Assembly: GCA_900550495.1 (NCBI GenBank)
Contig: URSJ01000002.1
Coordinates: 1-64,000, forward strand
From: an uncultured Rickettsiales bacterium
GTDB lineage: Bacteria > Pseudomonadota > Alphaproteobacteria > Rs-D84
Length of the DNA: 64,000 bases
Reading direction: 5' to 3'
Positions 52,052-61,263 of the stretch are shown here, piece by piece. The stretch's first letter is position 1; each line of letters begins with the position of its first letter. Made by a program: the position numbers and the translations under genes. Under the pieces are notes generated by a model that worked only from the letters and a program-made list of their open reading frames with translations, searched no databases and was not told where the DNA came from.

Positions 52052-53296
52052 ATGAAAAAACTGGGTATATTCACATTATGTTTCTTGTTATCTGCGTGTG
52101 GTGGAAACTCTGATTCCAGAAGTTATCCATACCAAAATCGACCACATAATCCGCTGGGCGTGCCAACCAATCCGACCCAGGATTTTGAAAACACTATTAC
52201 AACCAGCAACGCGCAAAAAACAGGTTTGATATCTAACAGTGAAAACCAAATTTCTGATTACGTTGTCTACAGATTAAACGAGTGGAATTTATATAACCCA
52301 AATATTGGTCAAGATATTTCAAAGGGCGACATTGCGACCGCGGCCGCATGGCTGACCAGTGGCGATCACACCGCATCAGAAATAGAAACAAAGTTTGCTG
52401 ATAATTTAACGCTGATGCACATGGCGGCATATGTTGTCGATAACAGATTGAATTCGTGCTTTAATAATACAAGCGTCGGCTCGGCCGCTGCATGTTTTGT
52501 AAAATGGCGCAACAACAACGGGGCGTATTATAACAAAATATCGGACGAAATACATAAATACACCACAGATTTAAGTGCCGCTGACGCCGAATTTAATTCA
52601 ACATCTGGTTCAAAAATAAAATTTATATTGGACACAGATGGACGTATAACCGGTGCAAAAATCACCCAAGGTGAAAACACAACTGATTTTGAAAATTGGA
52701 CCAACGTTGATACTGATGCGCAATACATAACCACGACAACAATGAACTATGATTCCGGTGGCAAGGATTTGGGACTGTCGTATTCTGATTTTGGAACATA
52801 TAATATTGTAAAAAAACAAACCGACAAAAACACTGGTCTGGAAACGTCCGAAACCGTTCAAGACAATGGTGTATTTGCCGGTGGATATGCATCACAAAAA
52901 ATAGACCCAGCAGATATTGCGCAAAATTTAACATTTTCTGGTCGTGCGGTTGGTACCGTATCATCTGGGGACGCCAGTCTGAATTTGAGTGGTGATGCAT
53001 CCGTAACGTTTGACGTAACATCTAAATCAAGCACAGTTTCGGCAAAGTTTAACAACTGGTATGATGTCACCGCAAAAAATGACGGAACAATTATATTTGA
53101 AAATAATACTGGTAATATGCTGCCACTGCAATCGGTTGATGCAACTGGTCGCGCAACAGCCAGTGATGCCATAATGAACATTGGTTATTATGGTGAAAAT
53201 CCATCAAACAATCTGCCAACTGAATCCGTTGGAACAATTCAATACACGGAAACCAGTTCAGGATTAAAAATGGATATGACTTTTGGTGCAAAGTAA
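52052..53296 (+). CDS. Predicted surface lipoprotein with a TbpB/fHbp-like C-terminal barrel
   Basis: The 414-residue precursor has a lipobox LSAC (Cys near residue 16) and a low-complexity tether. Residues 60-190 are helical and polar. The C-terminal part has regular strands: NLTFSGRAVGTVSSGDASLN, ASVTFDVTSKSSTVSAKFNN, NIGYYGENPS and VGTIQYTETSSGLKMDMTFG, the spacing and Gly-rich ending seen in TbpB and factor H-binding protein barrels. I infer a surface-exposed ligand-binding lipoprotein; no residue-level match is claimed. It is a single-gene unit with AAGGCGAG before the ATG. Confidence 0.55.
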   Translation: MKKLGIFTLCFLLSACGGNSDSRSYPYQNRPHNPLGVPTNPTQDFENTITTSNAQKTGLISNSENQISDYVVYRLNEWNLYNPNIGQDISKGDIATAAAWLTSGDHTASEIETKFADNLTLMHMAAYVVDNRLNSCFNNTSVGSAAACFVKWRNNNGAYYNKISDEIHKYTTDLSAADAEFNSTSGSKIKFILDTDGRITGAKITQGENTTDFENWTNVDTDAQYITTTTMNYDSGGKDLGLSYSDFGTYNIVKKQTDKNTGLETSETVQDNGVFAGGYASQKIDPADIAQNLTFSGRAVGTVSSGDASLNLSGDASVTFDVTSKSSTVSAKFNNWYDVTAKNDGTIIFENNTGNMLPLQSVDATGRATASDAIMNIGYYGENPSNNLPTESVGTIQYTETSSGLKMDMTFGAK

Positions 53297-53323
53297 AACC
53301 ACCGGCAAATGCCGGTGGTTTTT
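53295..53323. terminator. Bidirectional terminator between the surface lipoprotein and ung
   Basis: AAAACCACCGGC and GCCGGTGGTTTT pair perfectly around AAAT and carry A/T-runs on both sides. Confidence 0.85.
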
Positions 53324-53984
53324 ACCACTCTATCGGTGTTTTGCCGTGCTGAATTAAATACTGGTTTGCGCGCGAAAAATGATGATTGCCAAAAAATCCA
53401 CGATACGCCGACAGTGGTGACGGGTGCGCTGATTTCAAAATCAGATTACGCGCTGGGTCAACAAATTCCGCCTTGCGCTGGGCGGACGCGCCCCACAACA
53501 TATAAACAATATTATCCCGGTGCGCAACCGCACGAATAACCGCGTCTGTAAATTGTTCCCAGCCGTGGCCTGCGTGTGATGCCGCACGATGTGCTGCCAC
53601 CGTCAGTGTGGAATTTAACAGCAATACGCCCTGGTGCGCCCATGCGGTTAAATCACCGTGTGTCGCACTGGGCCGCCCCAGGTCAGATTCAATTTCACGA
53701 TAAATATTTACCAGACTGGGTGGCACAGGTGTCGGTGGCAAAACCGAAAAGCATAACCCGTGTGCCTGGCCCGGTTCGTGATATGGGTCTTGGCCGATAA
53801 TCACAACCTTGACATCTGGCAACGGGCATAAATTAAACGCATTAAATATATTTTTTGGCTCGGGGAAAACTTGGTGTCCAGACAGATATTGCGCACGAAC
53901 AAAATCCGTCAATTTGATAAAATAATCTTTGTCAAATTCGTCGGCCAATGCCGTTTTCCACGATTCTTGTATTTTCACATTCAT
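53322..53984 (-). CDS. ung: Uracil-DNA glycosylase (family 1)
   Basis: The 220-residue protein has the catalytic water-activating motif GQDPYHEPGQAHGLCFSV, LLLNSTLTV, and HPSPLSAYRGFFGNHHFSRA with the leucine intercalation loop. It removes uracil from DNA. I start it at 53984 (MNVKIQESW): the ATG overlaps the upstream stop as ATGA, coupling it to the HhH-GPD gene. Confidence 0.95.
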   Translation of the reverse strand: MNVKIQESWKTALADEFDKDYFIKLTDFVRAQYLSGHQVFPEPKNIFNAFNLCPLPDVKVVIIGQDPYHEPGQAHGLCFSVLPPTPVPPSLVNIYREIESDLGRPSATHGDLTAWAHQGVLLLNSTLTVAAHRAASHAGHGWEQFTDAVIRAVAHRDNIVYMLWGASAQRKAEFVDPARNLILKSAHPSPLSAYRGFFGNHHFSRANQYLIQHGKTPIEW

Positions 53985-54643
53985 AGTTTTATCAATCCTG
54001 TTTGCAAAGACTTCCATAACACCACATCAATATATCCACGTGGCAACCCCGTCACAGCACACAAATGGTCAAACATTTTATCGCACGCTGCGCGAACATC
54101 GCAATTTAATTTACCATTATCAACCAACGCGCACAACGCTGTGTTTCCGCTGTATCGCACCCCCAGTCGTTGAATCCAGATGTCGTATTTTACAACATCT
54201 TCGCCCAGGTTTCGCGCCAAATGATTTGCGGTAATTTTTCCAATATGTGGCAACCCAGATAAAAAATTCAACCGCGCATCTGTGTCAGATAATTTATAGT
54301 ATTCTGAACATATCTCATCGCGCATTTTCCAAATTTTACAAATCGCCGCGATTTTATTTTTATTATGAAAAATTGAAAACAGATAATCAAAATCTGCACC
54401 ACGCGCACGCAGTGCAGACATTATTTTTTCATGAATATTCTTGGCTGTTTTTTGCGAAAAGCCACCGGCCAAGATAACATAGGCGCAATTTTCCGCAAAC
54501 GCGTCCGGCGTGCAAACACACCGCTGTGACAGATTATCGCGTATTTCATCAAACGATTGTGCATCGCTGTCCGCGCCCATCGCGCGTAATTTTTTATCCA
54601 GCATAAAAAACCATTCAGCCGTAAAAATATTGACGATGCACAT
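53981..54643 (-). CDS. HhH-GPD superfamily DNA glycosylase, divergent
   Basis: The 220-residue helical protein has LSGLPHIGKITANHLARNLG (helix-hairpin-helix) and KYDIWIQRLG with the catalytic Asp position of the endonuclease III superfamily. The catalytic Lys of bifunctional Nth is not evident and there is no C-terminal Cys cluster for a 4Fe-4S center, so a monofunctional or divergent glycosylase is likely. It sits between gyrB (4-nt gap) and ung (ATGA overlap), a repair pair in a gyrB operon. Substrate unknown. Confidence 0.7.
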   Translation of the reverse strand: MCIVNIFTAEWFFMLDKKLRAMGADSDAQSFDEIRDNLSQRCVCTPDAFAENCAYVILAGGFSQKTAKNIHEKIMSALRARGADFDYLFSIFHNKNKIAAICKIWKMRDEICSEYYKLSDTDARLNFLSGLPHIGKITANHLARNLGEDVVKYDIWIQRLGVRYSGNTALCALVDNGKLNCDVRAACDKMFDHLCAVTGLPRGYIDVVLWKSLQTGLIKL

Positions 54644-54647
54644 GTTA

Positions 54648-57047
54648 TCAAACGTCCAAATTCGCCGACAATGCGTTATCTACGATAAAGTCACGACGCG
54701 GTTCAACAACGTCGCCCATCAGCATAGATATAACTTCGTCTGCTTGGGACGCGTCATTGATTTTAACCTGGAACAAACTGCGGTTATTTGGATCCATTGT
54801 TGTTTCCCACAACTGTTCGGCGTTCATTTCACCCAAACCTTTGTATCGTTGAATCTTTAACCCGTTTTTCGCGTATTCAAATGCTGTGTTCAGCAGGTTC
54901 AACGCCCCCCAAATCTTTTGCGATTTTGCCTTGACACGCAACGTGCACGGGTGGATAAATATTTCCATCAGTTCGTTGCGACCGTCCATTCGCAACCACG
55001 CACGAATTTCTGGCGAATTAATTTTTTCACGTGGCAAAACGTATGTTTCTGTGACGCTGCGCAATGTGCGTGTGATTGTGATACCCGACGCATCACCAGA
55101 CACATGCCAACCACGTTCAAATTCCAATTCTTGGGCGTCTAACAATTTTTGTGTTGCCGCAAACGCATCGGCAGTTTCATTATCAAATACACCGTTCAGG
55201 GCCAAGGCCTCGATAAATCGCAACGGCACAACATGTCCCAATGCCTGTAATGTATTTTGCATATTCAGAATCAATGTCAGCAAACGTTTCAAATCTGCGC
55301 CAGAAATCTGGGTCCCTGAAAACGTTTCGATAACGCCATCGGTCGCCAACTGGTCCATCAAATAGTCGTCCATTTCGCGTTCGTTTTGCAGATATAATTG
55401 CTGTTTTCCACGTGTCACACCATAAAGTGGCGGTTTTGCAACATAGATGTATCCACGTTCAATTGCCTGGGGCATATAGCGGAAAAAGAACGTCATCAAC
55501 AACGTCTGAATATGTTGTCCATCAACGTCAGCATCAGTCATAATAATAACTTTGTGATAGCGCATTTTTTCAATATCAAAATCGTCTTTGCCGATACCTG
55601 CGCCCATTGTTGTAATCAACGCTCCGATTGTATCTGAACCCAACATTTTATCAAAACGCACACGTTCAACGTTCAAGATTTTACCACGCAACGGCAAAAT
55701 AGCCTGGGTTTTACGGTCACGTCCCTGCTTTGCCGTACCACCAGCCGAGTCCCCCTCGACTATGAATAATTCACATTTTGCTGGGTCACGTTCACTGCAA
55801 TTTGCCAATTTCCCGGGCAGACCACCCAATTCAGGCCCCGTTTTCTTGCGTGATAACTCACGTGCCTTGCGTGCAGCCTCGCGCGCGGTGGCGGCCTCGA
55901 TAATCTTGTCTATAATCAGTTTTGCAATCGCAGGATTCTCGTCCAAAAATTCATACAGTAATTCTGACACAGTATTTTCAACCAGTGGACGAACCTCGCT
56001 GGATACCAGTTTATCTTTGGTCTGGGAACCAAATTTTGGGTCTGGAATTTTCACACTGACGATACTGGTTAAACCTTCGCGGAAATCTTCGCCCGACAGA
56101 CTGATGTCTTTTTTTGTCACTTTTTCGCCAATGTATTTGTTGATTGCGCGTGTCAAACCTGCGCGGAATCCGGCCAGGTGTGTTCCCCCATCACGGTTTG
56201 GAATATTGTTAGTAAAGCACAGAGACGTTTCTGTATATGCCGTTGTCCATTGCAGAACAATTTCAATATACGTTTCATCAATCTGTTTGATAATATGAAT
56301 TGGTTCGCGGTTCAGCAATTCTTTGGATTTATCCAGATATGTTGCAAACCCCTTTAACCCATCAACAGAATGAAATTCGCGTGTCTTTTTTTCTGGGCCG
56401 CGTAAATCTTCCAAAATAATTTTTACGTTTGCGTTCAGATACGACTGTTCACGCAACCAGGTTTCCATTGTATCAAAATTAAACACAGTGCCTGTAAATG
56501 TGTCCGGCGACGGCAGGAACGTAACCTCGGTCCCGTGTTCGTGATGTGTTTTGTTTTCAATAATCTTTAAATCAGACGTCGGCACACCATCGGCAAATGT
56601 CATAATGGCCTCTTTGTCGCCACGCCATACGCGTACCTCTAACCACGTGGACAACGCATTTACAACCGACACGCCCACGCCGTGCAGACCGCCCGATACC
56701 TTGTATGCACCGTTGCCTTCGTTATCAAATTTACCACCTGCGTGCAACTCGCACATAATCAGTTCCAGCGCACTGCGCCCGGTTTCATGGTTGATGTCGA
56801 ACGGCATGCCACGACCATTATCGCGAATTGTCGCGCTACCATCTGCGTTTAATGAAACATACACCGTATCAGCGTAACCGGCCATCGCCTCGTCAATAGA
56901 GTTATTGACAACTTCGTAAATCATGTGATGCAGACCAGAACCACCCTCGCCCACGTCACCAATATACATTCCAGGACGTTTTTTTACCGCTTCCAGCCCT
57001 TTTAAAACTTTAATCGAATCACCAGTATATTCATTATTTACAGACAT
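54648..57047 (-). CDS. gyrB: DNA gyrase subunit B
   Basis: The 799-residue protein has the GHKL ATPase domain (YTGDSIKVLKGLEAVKKRPG, NSIDEAMAG, DNGRGMPFD, GGLHGVGVSVVNALS), the TOPRIM domain (FIVEGDSAGGTAKQGRD, TDADVDGQHI) and the C-terminal KGLGEMNAEQLWETTM. A2B2 gyrase introduces negative supercoils. Start 57047 (MSVNNEY) has AAGGAA upstream; the longer frame crosses the divergent promoter region. Confidence 0.97.
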   Translation of the reverse strand: MSVNNEYTGDSIKVLKGLEAVKKRPGMYIGDVGEGGSGLHHMIYEVVNNSIDEAMAGYADTVYVSLNADGSATIRDNGRGMPFDINHETGRSALELIMCELHAGGKFDNEGNGAYKVSGGLHGVGVSVVNALSTWLEVRVWRGDKEAIMTFADGVPTSDLKIIENKTHHEHGTEVTFLPSPDTFTGTVFNFDTMETWLREQSYLNANVKIILEDLRGPEKKTREFHSVDGLKGFATYLDKSKELLNREPIHIIKQIDETYIEIVLQWTTAYTETSLCFTNNIPNRDGGTHLAGFRAGLTRAINKYIGEKVTKKDISLSGEDFREGLTSIVSVKIPDPKFGSQTKDKLVSSEVRPLVENTVSELLYEFLDENPAIAKLIIDKIIEAATAREAARKARELSRKKTGPELGGLPGKLANCSERDPAKCELFIVEGDSAGGTAKQGRDRKTQAILPLRGKILNVERVRFDKMLGSDTIGALITTMGAGIGKDDFDIEKMRYHKVIIMTDADVDGQHIQTLLMTFFFRYMPQAIERGYIYVAKPPLYGVTRGKQQLYLQNEREMDDYLMDQLATDGVIETFSGTQISGADLKRLLTLILNMQNTLQALGHVVPLRFIEALALNGVFDNETADAFAATQKLLDAQELEFERGWHVSGDASGITITRTLRSVTETYVLPREKINSPEIRAWLRMDGRNELMEIFIHPCTLRVKAKSQKIWGALNLLNTAFEYAKNGLKIQRYKGLGEMNAEQLWETTMDPNNRSLFQVKINDASQADEVISMLMGDVVEPRRDFIVDNALSANLDV

Positions 57048-57132
57048 ATAAATTCCTTTCTTTTTTCTATGTAAAAAATAGCAATTTCTGGTATAATTAT
57101 CAAGAAAAAAGGATAAAACCCAAGGAAACAAC

Positions 57133-57702
57133 ATGAAATTTAAGTTATTGTATTTTGGTGATATTTTAATAAATCCAAAAAAACGTTCTCATCATATCGC
57201 AGATATTCGTATGCAATTTCATCCACAACTGAAAAAACTGGTAGAACACCAACCGTGGAATAATCTAACCCAGTATATGCTACCAACTGCAACAAAAAGC
57301 CCGATTACTACACGTCACGTGGGCGGAATTGATTGGAATCCGATTATCACACCAAACTTGAAATTACTGGCGGAAATCGATATTCAGATGATGCACCCTG
57401 AAATTGTGGGTGTTCCGCGTCGTGATATTGATAACCGCGTTAAAACATTGCTAGATGGCCTGCGCTGTCCCCAGAATGAACACGAGGTTGGTGAAAACAC
57501 ACCGCGCGACATTGGCCCGATTTACACACTGTTGGACGACGACCATTTAATAACGAAATTGTCCGTCAATACCAGCCACTTGCTGGGCACAGGCCTGTTT
57601 AACGAAGATATTCCAAAAACCCCTGACGCTGTATTTATACTGTTGGACGTCAACGTCCGTGTTGCCGAAGGAAACCTGGAAAATCTGCCATTTATGGTAT
57701 AA
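57133..57702 (+). CDS. RusA-like protein (Holliday junction resolvase fold)
   Basis: The 189-residue protein holds RRDIDNRVKTLLDGLRCPQ and, after a spacer, YTLLDDDHLITKLSV, the Asp-x-Asp-Asn plus Asp-Asp arrangement of RusA-family metal-dependent resolvases. A longer N-terminal portion (about 85 residues) with HHIADIRMQFHPQLKKL is unlike phage RusA. It is divergent from gyrB, with TATAAT near 57092 and AAGGAAA before the ATG. RusA genes usually sit in prophages; no phage gene is nearby. Activity is inferred. Confidence 0.6.
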   Translation: MKFKLLYFGDILINPKKRSHHIADIRMQFHPQLKKLVEHQPWNNLTQYMLPTATKSPITTRHVGGIDWNPIITPNLKLLAEIDIQMMHPEIVGVPRRDIDNRVKTLLDGLRCPQNEHEVGENTPRDIGPIYTLLDDDHLITKLSVNTSHLLGTGLFNEDIPKTPDAVFILLDVNVRVAEGNLENLPFMV

Positions 57703-57727
57703 AAATGCCCCACCAGGGGCATTTTTT
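57701..57727 (+). terminator. Terminator after the RusA-like gene
   Basis: AATGCCCC and GGGGCATT pair around ACCA, followed by T-run. Confidence 0.8.
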
Positions 57728-57728
57728 A

Positions 57729-57820
57729 GAGAATAGATAATAGAGCATAGATAATAGATAGTGCGCCGTCTGGCGCACTGCTTTACTCATTTGAACTTTA
57801 AACTCTGAACTTTGAACTTT
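57729..57820. repeat. Intergenic short-repeat block
   Basis: Three elements lie between the RusA-like and pilR-like genes: an AGATAATAGAGCATAGATAA tract nearly repeated at 51928-51954; a perfect hairpin GTGCGCC-GTCT-GGCGCAC at 57761-57778; and, reversed, a GTTCAAAGTTCAGAGTTTAA block (57789-57820) nearly identical to the one inserted in mnmE. Confidence 0.65.
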
Positions 57821-57822
57821 CT

Positions 57823-58896
57823 TTATGATAGTGCGGCGGTGATTTGATCTTGCATCTGGAACGTTCCCAGAACAACCCACGCAATAACTGCAGATACTAA
57901 CAAAATACCAATACTGTTCATTACATTTGATATTGATTCCATTTTGCGCACGGATTCATCTAAATAATCATTTGCCACCCGCGCCAGATTTTCATCAAAA
58001 CCGTTCATATCTGCATAGATTGCCAAATCGCCAATCATTTCAGAATTCGGGAAATCGCGCCCAGTATTTGCCAACGCCACGCCTAAATTATCACCATTGG
58101 CAATATAGTGCAGTGCGTCGTTCAATATCGTCCGCAGATACCGATTTGAACCATCGGCCAACATACGCATTGCGTCTGGGATTGTGATACCAGCGGCAAC
58201 CATGGACGACAAACTCATCAGCCAGTCAACAGACAACTGAATTTTATACACGTTCCACGGTGGTAATTTATCAAAATATTTACGCAGATTTCCCGTCCAA
58301 TTTGCCAAACTGAGCCATATGATGCCACCCAGCGCAGCAAAACTAATTGCAAACGCATACCAATACCGTCCAGCAAACTCAGACAACCATATCAGTGACG
58401 CCGCCGCAGACTGCCATACCATTGTTGGGCCTGCAACCTCGGCCAATGGTGGCACCAGATATAAACCAACCATAATAATAATCAAAAACGTCAGCACCAA
58501 CAGAAACAACGGATACGCAATTGCAGACATCATTGCACGTTTTATTCGTTGCGTTCCATCAACGACACGCGCGACATTTTCCAGTGCAACAACTAAATTA
58601 GACAAATTCCCAGACGTCACCAACAATGATTCTTCCAGTGGAACCCAACCACGGGTTGCGTCTGAAAAACTCATACCACGTTCCAGATTTTTCTGAAATT
58701 CACGCATTACGATTGCAAACGGTTCGTTTGGGCTGCGGCCATTTTTGGATTCTACCATTTCCAATCGCCCCAACGCGTCCATCAACGTAAAATCATTACG
58801 CAACAGTGACGCTAACTTGCGCGCAGTGGCCATACGCTTTTCAGTATTTAATCTGAAAACAATCTTGGCATACAATTTGTCCAGTCTGGTTGTCAT
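57823..58896 (-). CDS. Type IVb pilus inner-membrane platform protein (PilR/GspF family)
   Basis: The 357-residue protein has T2SSF-type regions (LLRNDFTLMDALGRLEM; LVTSGNLSNLVVALENVARV; then WLMSLSSMVAAGITIPDAMR) and three or four membrane helices (YPLFLLVLTFLIIIMVGLYL; WYAFAISFAALGGIIWLSL; GILLVSAVIAWVVLG). It forms the cytoplasmic-membrane base on which the assembly ATPase acts. It is last in the pilO-pilP-pilQ-pilR-like operon, 3 nt after the ATPase gene. Confidence 0.82.
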   Translation of the reverse strand: MTTRLDKLYAKIVFRLNTEKRMATARKLASLLRNDFTLMDALGRLEMVESKNGRSPNEPFAIVMREFQKNLERGMSFSDATRGWVPLEESLLVTSGNLSNLVVALENVARVVDGTQRIKRAMMSAIAYPLFLLVLTFLIIIMVGLYLVPPLAEVAGPTMVWQSAAASLIWLSEFAGRYWYAFAISFAALGGIIWLSLANWTGNLRKYFDKLPPWNVYKIQLSVDWLMSLSSMVAAGITIPDAMRMLADGSNRYLRTILNDALHYIANGDNLGVALANTGRDFPNSEMIGDLAIYADMNGFDENLARVANDYLDESVRKMESISNVMNSIGILLVSAVIAWVVLGTFQMQDQITAALS

Positions 58897-58899
58897 ACC

Positions 58900-60537
58900 T
58901 TAATACACCCCCGGTCTGTCCAGCAATCCAACCCAGCGTTCCAGTTCATCAACACCGATAATTCCCTGCAACATCAGTGACATTGCCGCCTCTTTTAATG
59001 TGCGACCATTCATATCTTCCAGCCAATAGCGCAATGCCCCATTAGTATTTCCTGCCAACGCCAGACGTAAAAATTCACTGTTCGTGATGATAATTTCACC
59101 GGCCTTGATACGCCCAAGAGTCCCGGTTCCCTTGCATTCCTTGCAACCGGCACCGCGGATATAAACCTGGCGCAACCCCAGTTCCCCAAACGCTGTCATC
59201 ACGCGCCCATAGGCTGGATGTTCTGGGTGATCAATCAATCGTTCACGACAATACGGGCAAACCTTTTTGAACAGACGCATAGAAATTAATCCACGCATCA
59301 GCGTTTCTTCTTTTAACTTGAACGCTTCTATCCCCAGGTCTAATAAACGCGTCAACGCCGACATCGCCGAATTCGCATGCAACGTTGTCCAAACGTTATG
59401 ACCAGATAATGCGCCACGCACCGTTAATTGCGCTGCCGCCAACGTGCGAATTTCCCCAACCATCAATGTATCCGGGTCACTGCGCAATGCCGCGGCCAGT
59501 GCTTCGGTATATCTGTCTTCGCGTTGTTCTTCGTTTGTGGTATTTACCACAGGCATCTGGTGTGCGCCAAAAATCTTTTGTTCAACCGGATTTTCCACCG
59601 TAATCATATTTATTTCATAATTACGTTCTTTTAACATCAGCGACATATTACGCACCAAGGTCGTAGATTTACCAGAACTGGTTGGCCCCGCAACAATTAC
59701 CAGTCCAGTTGGGAACGCACGCAAACGCATCAATAAACGCTGTTCATATTCGCCAAATTCTTGTTCGGTTTTAATACCCTCGGACGGGTTATCGTACAGC
59801 AATCGCATAACGACATACCGCGAACCAAATGCGATTGGATTAAACTGCATACGAATACTAAGAATCCCCATCGGCAGGTATAAATCCTTGGTCCCACGCA
59901 GTGGTGTTCGTCCGTCTTTTTGTGCCGATTGATATTCATTTTGGGCATAGTTCGCGTTTGACATATCAGACGACGCAAACGCCGCACGAACAAATGATTC
60001 GCCCCACCCCGAATTATATTCTAAAACTGGCTGCATACTGCCATCAATGCGAAAATAGATTGTAGTTTGATCACCAACCTCGATATGAATATCTGACACT
60101 TTTTGCGCAGCAGCACGTGCAACAATATCCACGAAATCTTTCTGCATTTGGTTGTCAAAATCGCGACTGATGCGTGATGGCCCGCCCAGGCGTGCCTCGT
60201 ATGATTTATATATCGCCGACACCAAACCTAAATCAGAATAAAACGGCGTCCGCATTGGACGTGCGCGTGCACGCAATAAATCCAAGAACGCCATCACACG
60301 CCCATCATAACGATGTGTGCGTGAAATAATAATTTCCCCGCCAGAAAAGTACGCTATTAAACCCTGGGTGTCTTTTGGTAATTCCTGGGCGCCACCAGTT
60401 GCCGTCAACAAACGATTACCATTCGAAAACAGATAATCAACAATATCCTTGATTTCGGCGTTTTCCAAACCCGCAGGAATCGACGGACGTGCCGTCGTTG
60501 GAATATTATTTAAAATATTATTATCTGTATCGTTCAT
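58900..60537 (-). CDS. Type IVb pilus assembly ATPase (PilQ/GspE family)
   Basis: The 545-residue ATPase has an N2-like domain, Walker A VAGPTSSGKSTTLVRN, Asp-box region ITVENPVEQKIFGAHQ, Walker B ALRSDPDTLMVGEIR, and His-box TTLHANSAMSALTRL. The Zn-type tetracysteine is CPYC with CKEC. Such hexameric ATPases drive pilin polymerisation or retraction. The operon order (PilO2-, PilP-, ATPase-, PilR-like) matches R64/TCP thin-pilus systems, so the PilQ (ATPase) naming follows that system and not the PilQ secretin of type IVa pili. Confidence 0.85.
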   Translation of the reverse strand: MNDTDNNILNNIPTTARPSIPAGLENAEIKDIVDYLFSNGNRLLTATGGAQELPKDTQGLIAYFSGGEIIISRTHRYDGRVMAFLDLLRARARPMRTPFYSDLGLVSAIYKSYEARLGGPSRISRDFDNQMQKDFVDIVARAAAQKVSDIHIEVGDQTTIYFRIDGSMQPVLEYNSGWGESFVRAAFASSDMSNANYAQNEYQSAQKDGRTPLRGTKDLYLPMGILSIRMQFNPIAFGSRYVVMRLLYDNPSEGIKTEQEFGEYEQRLLMRLRAFPTGLVIVAGPTSSGKSTTLVRNMSLMLKERNYEINMITVENPVEQKIFGAHQMPVVNTTNEEQREDRYTEALAAALRSDPDTLMVGEIRTLAAAQLTVRGALSGHNVWTTLHANSAMSALTRLLDLGIEAFKLKEETLMRGLISMRLFKKVCPYCRERLIDHPEHPAYGRVMTAFGELGLRQVYIRGAGCKECKGTGTLGRIKAGEIIITNSEFLRLALAGNTNGALRYWLEDMNGRTLKEAAMSLMLQGIIGVDELERWVGLLDRPGVY

Positions 60538-60555
60538 TATGCGCCAAACCCGTTT

Positions 60556-61263
60556 TTATTTTGCATTTGTTACATTTAATGCCTGGATTGTCCCCGACGG
60601 CGAAACAAATACAATTCCATCATCTAGTGATATAGATTTCACGGTAAAACCATCTAAACTGCGACCAACCGAAACCTTTTTGTTTTGTCCAGTCTTTAAA
60701 TCTGCAACAGTTGCCTGTAATTGATTACCAACACCAAATACGTTAACCAACTTGTATTTCTCGTCAATTTTTATATCGGAACTATCATCAGACGCAGACG
60801 CACTCTTGCTGGCGACACGCGGGGCAGAGTTTTCATTTTCCAATGCCTGTTTTTCGCGTTCCAGTTTGGCGGTTTCCGCTTCTAATTTTGCCTTGGCTGC
60901 ATCCAATTCCTGTTGCTGTTGCTCAGCCCGTCCCGACAGAGTATCAATTTCCATATGCAATTTGATTTTTTCAGCCGCCAACCGGTCTAATTCCAAATCC
61001 AATTGCGCACGTTCTTTTTCCAATTGCATTAAAACCTTTTCTTGTTCCAGGTCGGTAATTTGTTGAAACAAAGAACCATTTACTTGGTAATCAGATACGG
61101 CATCGGCCGATACTTGTTCCATATCAGTATCCATATCCGCGTTTTTTTCAACCGAAATAGTATCCGTAATTTCAATATCTTGGTCTAAAACCTCGGCCTG
61201 GGCACTGGCGACCGGAAATGCAAACGCCGCAAACAACAAAACATATTTAATTTTATTTGACAT
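60556..61263 (-). CDS. Type IVb pilus biogenesis protein PilP-like
   Basis: The 235-residue precursor has a signal peptide (YVLLFAAFAFPVASAQA). The middle (about residues 65-150) is a coiled coil rich in Glu, Gln, Leu and Lys. The C-terminal domain (KLVNVFGVGNQLQATVADL, VGRSLDGFTVKSISLDDG) resembles the R64 PilP/secretin-interacting C-domain. It probably bridges inner-membrane PilO-like protein and the secretin in the periplasm. Its start overlaps the upstream gene by 11 nt. Confidence 0.75.
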   Translation of the reverse strand: MSNKIKYVLLFAAFAFPVASAQAEVLDQDIEITDTISVEKNADMDTDMEQVSADAVSDYQVNGSLFQQITDLEQEKVLMQLEKERAQLDLELDRLAAEKIKLHMEIDTLSGRAEQQQQELDAAKAKLEAETAKLEREKQALENENSAPRVASKSASASDDSSDIKIDEKYKLVNVFGVGNQLQATVADLKTGQNKKVSVGRSLDGFTVKSISLDDGIVFVSPSGTIQALNVTNAK

